DNA from: Vibrio sp. DW001
GTDB taxonomy: Bacteria > Pseudomonadota > Gammaproteobacteria > Enterobacterales > Vibrionaceae
Assembly (NCBI RefSeq): GCF_029016285.1
Contig: NZ_CP091975.1
Location: 3,596,001 to 3,660,000, forward strand
Reading direction: 5' to 3'
DNA length: 64,000 nucleotides
Positions 28,462 through 45,477 of the stretch are shown here, in pieces. Every line of letters starts with the position of its first letter. Position 1 is the first letter of the stretch. The notes under the pieces are model-generated. The model had not been told where the DNA came from. It was given only the letters and a program-made list of their open reading frames with translations, and searched no databases. The position numbers were made by a program, and so were the translations under genes.

Positions 28462-29415
28462 CTATTTTCTCAATGAAATTTCGCCGCCTATATAGCTCTT
28501 TACCTCATTTTCGGTTTCAAGAAGTATGGCACCTTGATCATTGATACCTCTCACAATCCCTTGTATTTCTCTATTGCCTATAATCAACCTAGCCGGGCGT
28601 CCAATGAAATTATCTAGACGATTCCATCTCTCAGTAATCCCATTCATTCCTTCGAATTCATATTTCTCTAACGTCGTATTCCAGGTATTGATAAGAGTGG
28701 CGACAAGTAGGTTCCGATCGGGTTGCTCATCAATGACCTGTGATAACGATGTCCATGGTTGATCAATGCCTTCTATTGCTTCAGGCATATCTATATTCAT
28801 CCCCATCCCAATAACTAGGTTCGCAGCGCCTCCGGCTTGTCCATTCATCTCAACTAAAATACCGGCCAATTTCTTATCTTGATAATAGAGGTCATTTGGC
28901 CATTTCAGCTTGATGCCATGTATTCCTATTGACTCCAAAGCCTCTACTATCGCGACACCGACAACGAGACTAAGTCCCACTGATGCCGCCATTCCTGCTT
29001 CTAAGCGCCAATACATCGACAAATAAATGTTGCTACCAAATGGAGATACCCACTGGCGACCTCGCCTGCCACGGCCATTAGATTGATATTCAGCAATACA
29101 CACCGAACCACTCTCAATCGCCTCTGTGTTATCCAGTAGGTATTGATTAGTTGATTCGATCACCGGGATGAGTTCGACTTTTTTAGATGTTAAATGCTCT
29201 ATCGTATTTTTATCTAAAAGTTGAATCGGTTTGGATAATCGGTAGCCTTTTCCTTGAACGCTATAAATGTCGAGTCCCCAAGACATAATACCTTTTATCT
29301 GTTTGCCAATAGCAGCCCGAGAAATACCCAGCTCAGCCCCTAGTAATTCACCCGATACAAACTCTCCAAACGAAAGAAGTTTTATTATTCTTAATTTTAC
29401 ACTGTGATCTTTCAT
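28462..29415 (-). CDS. birA: Biotin-protein ligase / biotin operon repressor
   Basis: A 317-residue bifunctional protein. An N-terminal winged helix (VSGELLGAELGISRAAIGKQIKGI, about residues 20-43) binds the bio operator. The ligase domain has the biotinyl-AMP loop GRGRRGRQW (114-122) and KWPNDLYY, and a C-terminal SH3-like domain (IGRPARLIIGNREIQGIVRGIND). It adenylates biotin, biotinylates acetyl-CoA carboxylase carrier protein, and represses biotin synthesis when substrate is scarce. Its ATG follows the murB stop codon (TAG-ATG) without a gap, implying translational coupling. Confidence 0.95.
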   Translation of the reverse strand: MKDHSVKLRIIKLLSFGEFVSGELLGAELGISRAAIGKQIKGIMSWGLDIYSVQGKGYRLSKPIQLLDKNTIEHLTSKKVELIPVIESTNQYLLDNTEAIESGSVCIAEYQSNGRGRRGRQWVSPFGSNIYLSMYWRLEAGMAASVGLSLVVGVAIVEALESIGIHGIKLKWPNDLYYQDKKLAGILVEMNGQAGGAANLVIGMGMNIDMPEAIEGIDQPWTSLSQVIDEQPDRNLLVATLINTWNTTLEKYEFEGMNGITERWNRLDNFIGRPARLIIGNREIQGIVRGINDQGAILLETENEVKSYIGGEISLRK

Positions 29416-30456
29416 CTATTCGCTAACCATTTTTTGTAAATAGGTTTCTTTTGTGGAACTATAAAATCGCACTTCATGCTCAAGTGATATTTGGTATTTA
29501 TCTAAAACTTTGCTACGAACTTTCGATGCCAATTCAATAATATTTGCGGCTGTTGCATCACCCAAATTGATCAAGACTAAAGCTTGTTCATCATGGACTT
29601 GAGCACCTCCGATACGGAACCCTTTTAGCCCACTTTGATCGATCAACCATCCAGCAGCGACTTTCATACCAACGCCACTTGGGTAGGCAACTAGTTCTGG
29701 AAATTGAAGAGATAACTGATCAAATTTCTGCTGACTTATCACCGGATTTTTGAAGAAACTACCTGCATTCCCCACCACATTAGGATCGGGTAATTTACTC
29801 GTTCTCATGTTACACACTTCATCAAAGATTCGCTTGGCTGTTAAGTCTCTTTTAGGTAGTGCTCTTAAATTTCCGTAAGTGACAACGGGATGCCACTGCT
29901 TAGGTAATTTAATACCAACAGACACTATGATGACTTTTTCGTACAACTCTTTTTTAAAAATCGAGTCTCTATATCCAAATTTACACTCGGTATTGTTTAA
30001 TCGAGTGATTTCAAAAGAGCTCAGATCGAGCACATCAACATATTCGCAGACATCTTTAAATTCTACGCCATATGCACCTATATTTTGGATAGGCGCGGAG
30101 CCAGCACAACCAGGTATTAAGGCAAGATTTTCGAGACCGTAATAGCCTTGTTCAATTGACCACTCCACGAGATTAGGCCAGTCTTCTCCACCATTTACAT
30201 GTAGCTTCCAACCGCTTTTTGTCTCTGACGCGTCTATACCAGACAAATGATTAATGATAACTACGCCTTCAAAATGACAGGTAAACAAGACATTACTTCC
30301 TTTGCCTAACAATAGTTTCGGCAACCCATTCCACTCTCTATTTTGATACACAAAAAGAAGTTCTTCTTGGGATTCGACAATAACCAGTACGTCGCATGTA
30401 ACGTCCACACTGAAGGTATGGAATGATTTAAGATTGGCTTTTTTATGTATCTGCAT
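29416..30456 (-). CDS. murB: UDP-N-acetylenolpyruvoylglucosamine reductase
   Basis: A 346-residue FAD enzyme (type I MurB) that reduces UDP-GlcNAc-enolpyruvate to UDP-MurNAc with NADPH in peptidoglycan synthesis. Features include LLGKGSNVLF, LALIPGCAGSAPIQNIGAYG (FAD binding), CKFGYRDSIFK, VVGNAGSFFKNP (catalytic serine) and a final LEHEVRFYS with the conserved glutamate. murB-birA is a conserved pair in gammaproteobacteria. Confidence 0.95.
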   Translation of the reverse strand: MQIHKKANLKSFHTFSVDVTCDVLVIVESQEELLFVYQNREWNGLPKLLLGKGSNVLFTCHFEGVVIINHLSGIDASETKSGWKLHVNGGEDWPNLVEWSIEQGYYGLENLALIPGCAGSAPIQNIGAYGVEFKDVCEYVDVLDLSSFEITRLNNTECKFGYRDSIFKKELYEKVIIVSVGIKLPKQWHPVVTYGNLRALPKRDLTAKRIFDEVCNMRTSKLPDPNVVGNAGSFFKNPVISQQKFDQLSLQFPELVAYPSGVGMKVAAGWLIDQSGLKGFRIGGAQVHDEQALVLINLGDATAANIIELASKVRSKVLDKYQISLEHEVRFYSSTKETYLQKMVSE

Positions 30457-30521
30457 GGCATTCGGAGATAAACTAGTAATAATAATATTCTACCCTATTG
30501 GCTCAATAAGCGCAGTTTTGA

Positions 30522-30947
30522 ATGAATCGACTTGATATAAAAAAGCTAGATCCGTTATTGATACCGCTTGTGCAGAAGTTGTATAAGAAGCATTACAAAT
30601 CAGGAAAAGCAAAGAGTGATGAACTGATATACGTAGCTTACTGTCAATCCGACCTTTGTGGTGTCGTACGTCTCAGGACTATAGGCGAATGTCGTTTGCT
30701 TACGGGGATGTTGGTTATTCCTGAATATCGTAAAATGGGTATAGCGCATCTCATGATGAGGCACTGTATTAATGAGACACTAAGCTCAACCGACTATTGT
30801 TTCGCCTATGCTAATTTGCAACCTTTTTACCATCGACACGGATTTGAATCGGTAAAAATTGAATCTTTGCCAGCAACGCTCAAACCGCTGTTCATACGCT
30901 ATTGTCAAAGTGGCAAAGATCTCATCCCTATGCGATTTTCTGTATAA
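30522..30947 (+). CDS. GNAT family N-acetyltransferase
   Basis: A 141-residue protein of the GNAT fold. The acetyl-CoA segment is GMLVIPEYRKMGIAHLMMRHCI, with RKMGIA as the Q/RxxGxG/A motif, and LQPFYHRHGFESV is the usual C-terminal beta-bulge region. Substrate is unknown; small stand-alone GNATs acetylate metabolites, antibiotics or protein amines. It is divergent from murB. pssA follows 220 bases downstream, probably with its own promoter. Confidence 0.8.
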   Translation: MNRLDIKKLDPLLIPLVQKLYKKHYKSGKAKSDELIYVAYCQSDLCGVVRLRTIGECRLLTGMLVIPEYRKMGIAHLMMRHCINETLSSTDYCFAYANLQPFYHRHGFESVKIESLPATLKPLFIRYCQSGKDLIPMRFSV

Positions 30948-31167
30948 TCCTATTTTCAGTCTTACTCGATGGGCTCTTGAGCCGTTAAAAGTGCGTCTAA
31001 TCCCAATTTCTCACAGACAAGATAAGAAAGAGGTGTCCAATCTCAATAACTTTCAATACCATTAACGATCACTTACCAAATAATGCAGTAAGTATTAGCC
31101 ACTTTATGGTTTCCTTTGGTAAAATCCGACCCTGATACTTTTTGATTTCTGAGGCAATTCACACTAT

Positions 31168-32508
31168 ATGATGGCGTTAAATAATCCGTTCAAACAGATG
31201 CCAACAATCGCTTTGGACCCAGAGCAGTTTGACGTACTACATACAGCAAAAGCATTTAGGGAGTGTTTGTTAAAGCATATCCGTAATGCTCAACAGCGAA
31301 TCTATATCGCGGCGCTGTATCTCGAAGATGATGACGCAGGTAGAGAGGTACTAACCGCTATCTATCAAGCTAAGCAAAATAACCCTGAGTTAGATATTGC
31401 TATATGTGTCGATTGGCACAGAGCACAAAGAGGATTAATCGGGGCTGAGCACTCTGAAGGAAATGCTAGTTTTTACAAAGAATTTTCAGACAAATATGAA
31501 CAGAAAGTCCCTGTCTACGGCGTCCCTGTTCGAGGAAGAGAAGTATTTGGGGTTTTGCATCTAAAAGGTTTCATCATTGATGATACTGTCATATACAGTG
31601 GTGCTAGCCTCAACAACATTTACCTCAATTTTAACGATAGGTATCGCTTTGATCGATACCACGTAATTAGAAACCAGTCTTTAGCGAATTCGATGGTCAC
31701 CTTCATTCAAGACGACATGCTGTCTCATCCAGCAGTAAATAAACTCTGTAGCGACGATAAACCCAAGACTAAAGACATTAAACTAGCAATTAGGCAGTTC
31801 CGTTCTACCCTTGCGCAATCTAGGTATCAATTTCAGAACGAAGCTGTGAATAGTGATCAGGTAGCCATTACGCCCTTAGTCGGTATAGGCAAGCGTCGGA
31901 ACAGGTTAAATCTCAGGGTAAACCAGCTCATTGCGTCTGCTAAAGAAGAAGTATTGATCTGTACGCCTTATTTCAACTTCCCTAAAAGTGTTGCAAAAGA
32001 AGTTAAGAAAGCACTCAGACGTGGCGTAAAAGTTACTATTGTTATCGGCGATAAAACAGCGAATGATTTTTATATCCCTCCGGAAGAAACGTTTAAAACA
32101 ATCGCTGGCTTGCCTTATCTGTATGAGATGAACCTTAGGCGATTTGCGAAAACTAATGAAGCAAATATGGCAAGTAGAAAACTATCTATCCAGCTTTGGA
32201 AGCACGATAAAAATAGCTACCATTTGAAAGGGATTTGGGTTGATAAAACCCAGATGCTATTGACCGGAAACAATCTCAATCCGAGAGCTTGGAGTCTCGA
32301 TCTGGAAAATGCACTGTTGATTCAGGATAAGCATCATCTTCTGACAGCAAAATTTGAAGCAGAATTTCAAAATATCCTAAAACATGCTGATTTGATCGGC
32401 AGCTACAAGCAATTAGAAAAACTTGACACTTATCCAATGGAAGTTCAAAAGCTCATTAGGAAAGTGACACGAGTTAAAGCTGACAGGGTACTTAAAAAGA
32501 TTTTGTAG
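31168..32508 (+). CDS. pssA: CDP-diacylglycerol-serine O-phosphatidyltransferase
   Basis: A 446-residue phospholipase-D-superfamily phosphatidylserine synthase of the E. coli (membrane-peripheral) type. Two HKD motifs are present: H131-K133-D138 in LHLKGFIIDD and H352-K354-D359 in YHLKGIWVDK. DWHRAQRGLIG, VIGDKTANDFYIPPEE and TGNNLNPRAW match E. coli closely. It makes phosphatidylserine, the precursor of phosphatidylethanolamine. Start may be either of two adjacent ATGs (31168 or 31171). In E. coli pssA maps elsewhere, so this is a Vibrio-type placement next to rRNA. Confidence 0.95.
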   Translation: MMALNNPFKQMPTIALDPEQFDVLHTAKAFRECLLKHIRNAQQRIYIAALYLEDDDAGREVLTAIYQAKQNNPELDIAICVDWHRAQRGLIGAEHSEGNASFYKEFSDKYEQKVPVYGVPVRGREVFGVLHLKGFIIDDTVIYSGASLNNIYLNFNDRYRFDRYHVIRNQSLANSMVTFIQDDMLSHPAVNKLCSDDKPKTKDIKLAIRQFRSTLAQSRYQFQNEAVNSDQVAITPLVGIGKRRNRLNLRVNQLIASAKEEVLICTPYFNFPKSVAKEVKKALRRGVKVTIVIGDKTANDFYIPPEETFKTIAGLPYLYEMNLRRFAKTNEANMASRKLSIQLWKHDKNSYHLKGIWVDKTQMLLTGNNLNPRAWSLDLENALLIQDKHHLLTAKFEAEFQNILKHADLIGSYKQLEKLDTYPMEVQKLIRKVTRVKADRVLKKIL

Positions 32509-32652
32509 ATTTTAATAGAGAGCCTTCACTACGCTCTCTAATTAAATATCGACACCTGTCTATCAGTTCACAAAAAACACCCGCGTCCGAGCATGCTGAG
32601 GGGTTATTGTCCTATAAAAACATTAACCCGACAACGGTTCCTTCATGTCGCT
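32509..32652. other. Gene-free spacer after pssA
   Basis: No open frame of note. AAAAAACACCC and GAGCATGCTGAGG near 32573-32601 faintly resemble the rrn terminator at 32957-32983 and may be another decayed copy; this is weak. Confidence 0.4.
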
Positions 32653-32654
32653 AA

Positions 32655-32772
32655 AAGCCTCAGCATTTCTTGTAAGAACTGACGGAGTGAATGGAATTCC
32701 CTTTCCGTTTACAACCCCGCGCTCTTCCGGCGTGACAGGTCGGCCTCCCTTAACAAAAAGCAAACCAACTGT
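32655..32772 (-). pseudogene. Relic of terminator plus tRNA-Asp (GTC)
   Basis: This segment repeats, in decayed form, the order found at the end of the rrn operon. AGCCTCAGCATTTCT followed by TTGTAAGAACTG (32657-32680) matches the terminator and 3' flank of tRNA-Asp with an internal deletion. TGACGGAGTG (32680-32689) matches the CCA end and acceptor, CCGGCGTGACAGGTCGG (32727-32743) matches the anticodon arm, and AAACCAACTG (32762-32771) matches the D-loop side. The T-arm region is scrambled and the element is longer than a tRNA, so it cannot fold as one. It lies 330 bases beyond the intact gene. Confidence 0.8.
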
Positions 32773-32955
32773 GCGCTCATTTCAGAGGTTATTCTAATAG
32801 TAAGCTACACGTTTATGACCTATATGGATGTCATTCCGTCGACCGCTCAGACATCCTTGTACGCTTAGCAATGGACCTCCCTGCCCATTGATGTCGGCTC
32901 CATAGTAACCATATTGTTGTTCAGGTCATTTTCCTGATTTCTATTAATCTATAAA
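32773..32955. other. Gene-free spacer between tRNA-Asp relic and rrn terminator
   Basis: No gene, RNA or mobile element recognised. GGTTATTCTAATAG at 32787-32800 resembles part of the tRNA-Asp D-arm flank (GGTATTCTAACCA), so the decayed duplication may extend this far. Confidence 0.4.
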
Positions 32956-32956
32956 C

Positions 32957-32983
32957 GCAAAAAAGCCCCAGCATTTCTGCTGA
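32957..32983 (-). terminator. Terminator of the distal rrn operon
   Basis: On the minus strand AAGCCTCAGC, a short loop and GCTGGGGCTT form a stem followed by T6. It lies 27 bases after tRNA-Asp and ends the operon. Confidence 0.85.
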
Positions 32984-33009
32984 GGCTTCTGAACGTTTCT
33001 TGTAAGAAC

Positions 33010-33086
33010 TGGCGGAGTGGACGGGACTCGAACCCGCGACCCCCGGCGTGACAGGCCGGTATTCTAACCAACTGAACTACCACTCC
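33010..33086 (-). tRNA. tRNA-Asp (GTC), rrn-distal
   Basis: A 77-base cloverleaf with encoded CCA: acceptor GGAGTGG/CCACTCC, anticodon GTC, T-loop GGTTCGAGTCC. It follows the 5S gene in the same operon. Confidence 0.96.
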
Positions 33087-33144
33087 ACATGGTATTCTTA
33101 CGCTAATTAAAGTCTCATAAACAATGCTTTAACTAGTTTTTGCC

Positions 33145-33168
33145 TTTATCTTTCCTAAAAAAGATAAA
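33145..33168 (-). repeat. Hairpin downstream of 5S rRNA, copy 1
   Basis: Perfect 9-base arms TTTATCTTT (33145-33153) and AAAGATAAA (33160-33168). The same element is found after the other 5S gene at 39286-39309. A processing or partial-termination role is likely. Confidence 0.6.
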
Positions 33169-33178
33169 AACGATGTTA

Positions 33179-33298
33179 AAACCTGGCGATGTCCTACTCT
33201 CACATGGGGAGACCCCACACTACCATCGGCGCTGTTGCGTTTCACTTCTGAGTTCGGCATGGGTTCAGGTGGGTCCACAACGCTATGGTCGCCAAGCA
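33179..33298 (-). rRNA. rrf: 5S ribosomal RNA, distal operon
   Basis: A 120-base 5S gene, starting TGCTTGGCGACC on the minus strand and ending in the pairing TCGCCAGG. Identical to the other copy at 39320-39439 as far as I can compare. Confidence 0.95.
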
Positions 33299-33419
33299 AA
33301 TTTGGTCAAGCTTCCTATCACGATAGAAAACTTTAATAATCTGGATTACTGACTTAAATAAAAGTTTTCACACATTCAATGTTCTTACATTGAGTCCACA
33401 AAACCCCTTGGGTGTTGTA

Positions 33420-36311
<2,892 letters not shown>

Positions 36312-36747
36312 ATACAACCCCAAAGGGTTTCGCTTACGCGAAATAACAACGAATTGTTATTGTATTAGCAACCAAGGTTTCTATCGTTGCCTCATTATTT
36401 GAATGAGCGAGACAACATTTTCGATTTTGCCGGACTCAAATATTAAACATCTAACCGAAGTTAGGTGTTTCCAAGAACACTTGAATGTGTGTTGGTTTGT
36501 TATCACCGAAGTGACAACAAGATCCTAGAGTTTCCTTTTAAAAAAGGATCCAATAGGATTTGAGAACTTTTATTTTGATAAATAATAATCAATTATTTAT
36601 CAGTCAGCTTTCCAAATTGTTAAAGAGCAAAATGTTCAATGCTTATAAAAATAAGCCAATCACATTTTCTAAAGACTTTCAGGGACCACAATAAACCAAT
36701 AATTAGTAACCATTGGTTTGGATATGACACCAAAAATACTTAGAGAA
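36312..36747 (-). other. Spacer between tRNA-Val and 23S
   Basis: A 436-base transcribed spacer without a gene. It includes the upstream side of the 23S processing stem and a boxA (36618-36629). From 36312 to about 36630 it is nearly identical to 42453-42770 in the other operon, with a few substitutions and one A-run length change; beyond that the two diverge. Confidence 0.8.
36618..36629 (-). promoter_or_regulatory. rrn boxA antitermination site before 23S, distal operon
   Basis: Minus-strand TGCTCTTTAACA, the standard rrn boxA bound by NusB-S10 for antitermination. Confidence 0.85.
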
Positions 36748-36823
36748 TGGTGGGCGATACTGGGCTCGAACCAGTGACCCCCTCCTTGTAAGGGAGGTGC
36801 TCTCCCAACTGAGCTAATCGCCC
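36748..36823 (-). tRNA. tRNA-Val (TAC)
   Basis: A 76-base cloverleaf with encoded CCA: acceptor GGGCGAT/ATCGCCC, anticodon TAC. Third tRNA of the 16S-23S spacer. Confidence 0.96.
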
Positions 36824-36854
36824 ACGTTTGTTTTAATTCCTTCGTGGGAAAGAA

Positions 36855-36930
36855 TGGTGGGTCGTGCAGGATTCGAACCTGCGACCAATTGATTAAAAGT
36901 CAACTGCTCTACCAGCTGAGCTAACGACCC
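36855..36930 (-). tRNA. tRNA-Lys (TTT)
   Basis: A 76-base cloverleaf with encoded CCA: acceptor GGGTCGT/ACGACCC, anticodon TTT. Second tRNA of the spacer. Confidence 0.96.
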
Positions 36931-37019
36931 AGTCTTGTTTTCTTCCTTAAGTAAGGCAAGTTGTAAGACAGTTTATATACAATAAACAGCGGGCAACTTA
37001 ACGGATCATAAGGAGAAAA

Positions 37020-37095
37020 TGGTATCCCGTAGGGGAGTCGAACCCCTGTTACCGCCGTGAAAGGGCGGTGTCCTAGGCCTCTAGACGAACGGGAC
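37020..37095 (-). tRNA. tRNA-Glu (TTC)
   Basis: A 76-base cloverleaf with encoded CCA: acceptor GTCCCGT/ACGGGAT with a G-U pair at 1-72, anticodon TTC, T-loop GGTTCGACTCC. First tRNA after 16S. Confidence 0.95.
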
Positions 37096-37183
37096 ACAGG
37101 TGCATAAAAGTGTTGGGCACTTTCACACTTATACCCGCAGTTAAGCAGGTACAAATACTCTCTTTACTTTTCTAAACCTATTT

Positions 37184-37201
37184 CAATCTGTGTGGACACT
37201 C
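37184..37201 (-). repeat. 16S processing stem, 3' arm, distal operon
   Basis: CAATCTGTGTGGACACTC is complementary with one mismatch to 39030-39047 on the other side of the 16S gene. Together they form the RNase III processing stem of the precursor. Confidence 0.75.
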
Positions 37202-37220
37202 ATCATGTGCAATCATCGTT

Positions 37221-38773
<1,553 letters not shown>

Positions 38774-39061
38774 AAGTTCTTTTTGGCTCAATGAATACTG
38801 ACTTTAAATTGCCTTTTACTTTAGATAACCAAAGGTTAAATAATAAAATGTTCTTTAAAGTTCTATCACTCCAACAGAGTGATATTTAAATAACTGTGTT
38901 CAACGTTAATTCGCTTTCACTTTTAAAAAAATAAAAACAAAGTAAGCATCAAATTAGGTCACTCAGTTCATTGAAACCGTTGTTGATTTCGTGCCCTAAA
39001 GCAGAGAATCATCTTCGATTGTCATCAACGAGTGCCCACACAGATTGATATAGGTTTAAAT

Positions 39062-39073
39062 TGTTAAAGAGCG
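39062..39073 (-). promoter_or_regulatory. rrn boxA in the 16S leader, distal operon
   Basis: Minus-strand CGCTCTTTAACA, the leader boxA, about 40 bases after the predicted start of transcription. Confidence 0.8.
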
Positions 39074-39119
39074 TTCTAACTATCGAATCTTTATCAGTTT
39101 CAATCAGTTAGGGATGCGT

Positions 39120-39147
39120 ATTCTACGCGTCCTGACTGTAAAGTCAA
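39120..39147 (-). promoter_or_regulatory. rrn promoter, distal operon
   Basis: On the minus strand the -35 is TTGACT (39147-39142), the spacer 16 bases and the -10 TAGAAT (39125-39120), followed by ACGCATCCC. A 16-base spacer is typical of rrn promoters, and AT-rich DNA lies upstream as expected for an UP element. Confidence 0.85.
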
Positions 39148-39212
39148 GATACAATTTTCAATCTATTCATTAAAAACGGTATATTGACTTCACTCAACTT
39201 TGAGCGAAATAA

Positions 39213-39235
39213 ATGCCCGTATGTAATACGGGCAA
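39213..39235 (-). terminator. Terminator of the proximal rrn operon
   Basis: Perfect 9-base arms TGCCCGTAT (39214-39222) and ATACGGGCA (39226-39234) with a 3-base loop, followed on the minus strand by TTTATTT. It separates the two operons. Confidence 0.85.
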
Positions 39236-39285
39236 TCATAGTCATCCTACATAAAGTCTTACTTGTGCGCTTTATCTAGTGCTGT

Positions 39286-39309
39286 TTTATCTTTCCTAAA
39301 AAAGATAAA
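39286..39309 (-). repeat. Hairpin downstream of 5S rRNA, copy 2
   Basis: TTTATCTTT and AAAGATAAA arms, identical to 33145-33168 after the other 5S gene. Confidence 0.6.
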
Positions 39310-39319
39310 AACGATGTTA

Positions 39320-39439
39320 AAACCTGGCGATGTCCTACTCTCACATGGGGAGACCCCACACTACCATCGGCGCTGTTGCGTTTCACTTCTGAGTTCGGCA
39401 TGGGTTCAGGTGGGTCCACAACGCTATGGTCGCCAAGCA
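39320..39439 (-). rRNA. rrf: 5S ribosomal RNA, proximal operon
   Basis: A 120-base gene matching the copy at 33179-33298, offset by 6141 bases. Confidence 0.95.
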
Positions 39440-39560
39440 AATTTGGTCAAGCTTCCTATCACGATAGAAAACTCTAATAATCTGGATTACTGACTTAAAT
39501 AAAAGTTTTCACACATTCAATGTTCTTACATTGAGTCCACAAAACCCCTTGGGTGTTGTA

Positions 39561-42452
<2,892 letters not shown>

Positions 42453-42836
42453 ATACAACCCCAAAGGGTTTCGCTTACGCGAAATAACAACGAATTGTTA
42501 TTGTATTAGCAACCAAGGTTTCTATCGTTGCCTCATTATTTGAATGAGCGAGACAACATTTTCGATTTTGCCGGACTCAAATATTAAACATCTAACCGAA
42601 GTTAGCTGTTTCCAAGAACACTTGAATGTGTGTTGGTTTGTTATCACCGAAGTGACAACAAGACCCTAGAGTTTCCTTTTAAAAAAAGGATCCAATAGGA
42701 TTTGAGAACTTTTATTTTGATAAATAATAATCAATTATTTATCAGTCAGCTTTCCAAATTGTTAAAGAGCAAAGATTCATCAAATGAACCATTTTTAAAT
42801 ATTCTTTTCTCTATGCAGAGTAAAAACACTTAAAGA
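42453..42836 (-). other. Spacer between tRNA-Ala and 23S
   Basis: A 384-base transcribed spacer without a gene. It carries boxA and the 23S processing arm; the part next to 23S is nearly identical to 36312-36630, and the tRNA-proximal 65 bases are unrelated. Confidence 0.8.
42760..42771 (-). promoter_or_regulatory. rrn boxA before 23S, proximal operon
   Basis: Minus-strand TGCTCTTTAACA, as in the other operon. Confidence 0.85.
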
Positions 42837-42912
42837 TGGTGGAGCTATGCGGGATCGAACCGCAGACCTCCTGCGTGCAAGGCAGGCGCTCTCCCAGCTG
42901 AGCTATAACCCC
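42837..42912 (-). tRNA. tRNA-Ala (TGC)
   Basis: A 76-base cloverleaf with encoded CCA: acceptor GGGGTTA/TAGCTCC with G-U pairs, anticodon TGC. Second spacer tRNA. Confidence 0.95.
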
Positions 42913-43038
42913 ATCAGTTGGGTGTTTTTTTGATAACTCATTAAACTAAACTGAGAAAATTCTTTTTATGCAAGGCAAGTTAGGAGGAGGCATAATAATA
43001 ATATGCGACGACTGACTTAACGCGGCAGAAGAAGATTT

Positions 43039-43115
43039 TGGTGGGTCTGAGTGGACTTGAACCACCGACCTCCCGCTTATCAGGCGAGCGCTCTAACCAG
43101 CTGAGCTACAGACCC
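43039..43115 (-). tRNA. tRNA-Ile (GAT)
   Basis: A 77-base cloverleaf with encoded CCA: acceptor GGGTCTG/CAGACCC, anticodon GAT. First spacer tRNA after 16S, the classic Ile-Ala arrangement. Confidence 0.96.
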
Positions 43116-43217
43116 ATTCTTGCTTTATGTTTTCTCTTAGTTGAACGAAGAAAAATCATGACGCAATAACAGAAGATATTTCTGAGTTATCATCTCTTTG
43201 CTTTTCTAAACCTATTT

Positions 43218-43235
43218 CAATCTGTGTGGACACTC
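43218..43235 (-). repeat. 16S processing stem, 3' arm, proximal operon
   Basis: CAATCTGTGTGGACACTC pairs with 45064-45081 across the 16S gene with one mismatch, as in the other operon. Confidence 0.75.
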
Positions 43236-43254
43236 ATCATGCGCAATCATCGTT

Positions 43255-44807
<1,553 letters not shown>

Positions 44808-45095
44808 AAGTTCTTTTTGGCTCAATGAATACTGACTTTAAATTGCCTTTTACTTTAGATAACCAAAGGTTAAATAGTAAAGTGTTCTTTAAAGTTCTAT
44901 CACTCCAACAGAGTGATATTTAAATAACTGTGTTCAACGTTAATTCACTTTCACTTTTAAAAAAGTAAAAACAAAATAAGCATCAAATTAGGTCACTCAG
45001 TTCATTGAAACCGTTGTTGATTTCGTGCCCTAAAGCAGAGAATCATCTTCGATTGTCATCAACGAGTGCCCACACAGATTGATATAGGTTTAAAT

Positions 45096-45107
45096 TGTTA
45101 AAGAGCG
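45096..45107 (-). promoter_or_regulatory. rrn boxA in the 16S leader, proximal operon
   Basis: Minus-strand CGCTCTTTAACA. Confidence 0.8.
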
Positions 45108-45153
45108 TTCTAACTATCGAATCTTTATCAGTTCCAATCAGTTAGGGATGCGT

Positions 45154-45181
45154 ATTCTACGCTTCCATTTTAATGAGTCAA
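45154..45181 (-). promoter_or_regulatory. rrn promoter, proximal operon
   Basis: On the minus strand the -35 is TTGACT (45181-45176), the spacer 16 bases and the -10 TAGAAT (45159-45154). The hexamers and the downstream side match the other operon; the spacer and upstream sequence differ, so the two promoters may differ in strength. Confidence 0.85.
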
Positions 45182-45477
45182 GATCTTTTTGGATCCTTTT
45201 CTCATCACCATTTTTCACTGTACTTTCTGTTGCTGTACTCCGTGTTGGTGAGGGCGCATTATAGGGAGGTTTTTTTTTCTGGCAAGATCTTTTTTGATTT
45301 ATTTTTCTGCTTGCTTAAAAAACGATCAAACAGATATTTATTGGATAAAATTTCAACATTTGAGCAGAGTCACATCAATAGGTTGGAAATTAAGCAGAGT
45401 TACCCGTAGTATTCAGGAAGCTATATTTGTTAGCTATATATCCCATTTTTTTTATCTACTAGACGTTGTATTCAAAT

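Larger units (their letters stand above)
38774..39319 (-). other. Leader and promoter region of the distal rrn operon, end of the proximal operon
   Basis: A 546-base gap holding, in transcription order, the hairpin and terminator of the upstream operon (39309-39213), the promoter (39147-39120), boxA (39073-39062), the 16S processing arm (39047-39030) and the rest of the 16S leader. No protein gene. Confidence 0.85.
44808..45477 (-). other. Leader and promoter region of the proximal rrn operon
   Basis: Bases 44808-45159 are nearly identical to 38774-39125 (leader, processing arm 45064-45081, boxA 45096-45107, -10). Upstream of the -10 the two regions are unrelated except for TTGACT. Bases 45182-45477 are AT-rich, carry no convincing gene, and separate the rrn promoter from the divergent RRM gene. 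Confidence 0.8.

Noticed and set aside
45173..45477. Overlapping frames of 78 and 64 codons before the RRM gene
   Set aside because: Phe/Ser/Leu-rich translation of AT-rich DNA upstream of the rrn promoter, with no ribosome-binding site or recognisable domain.
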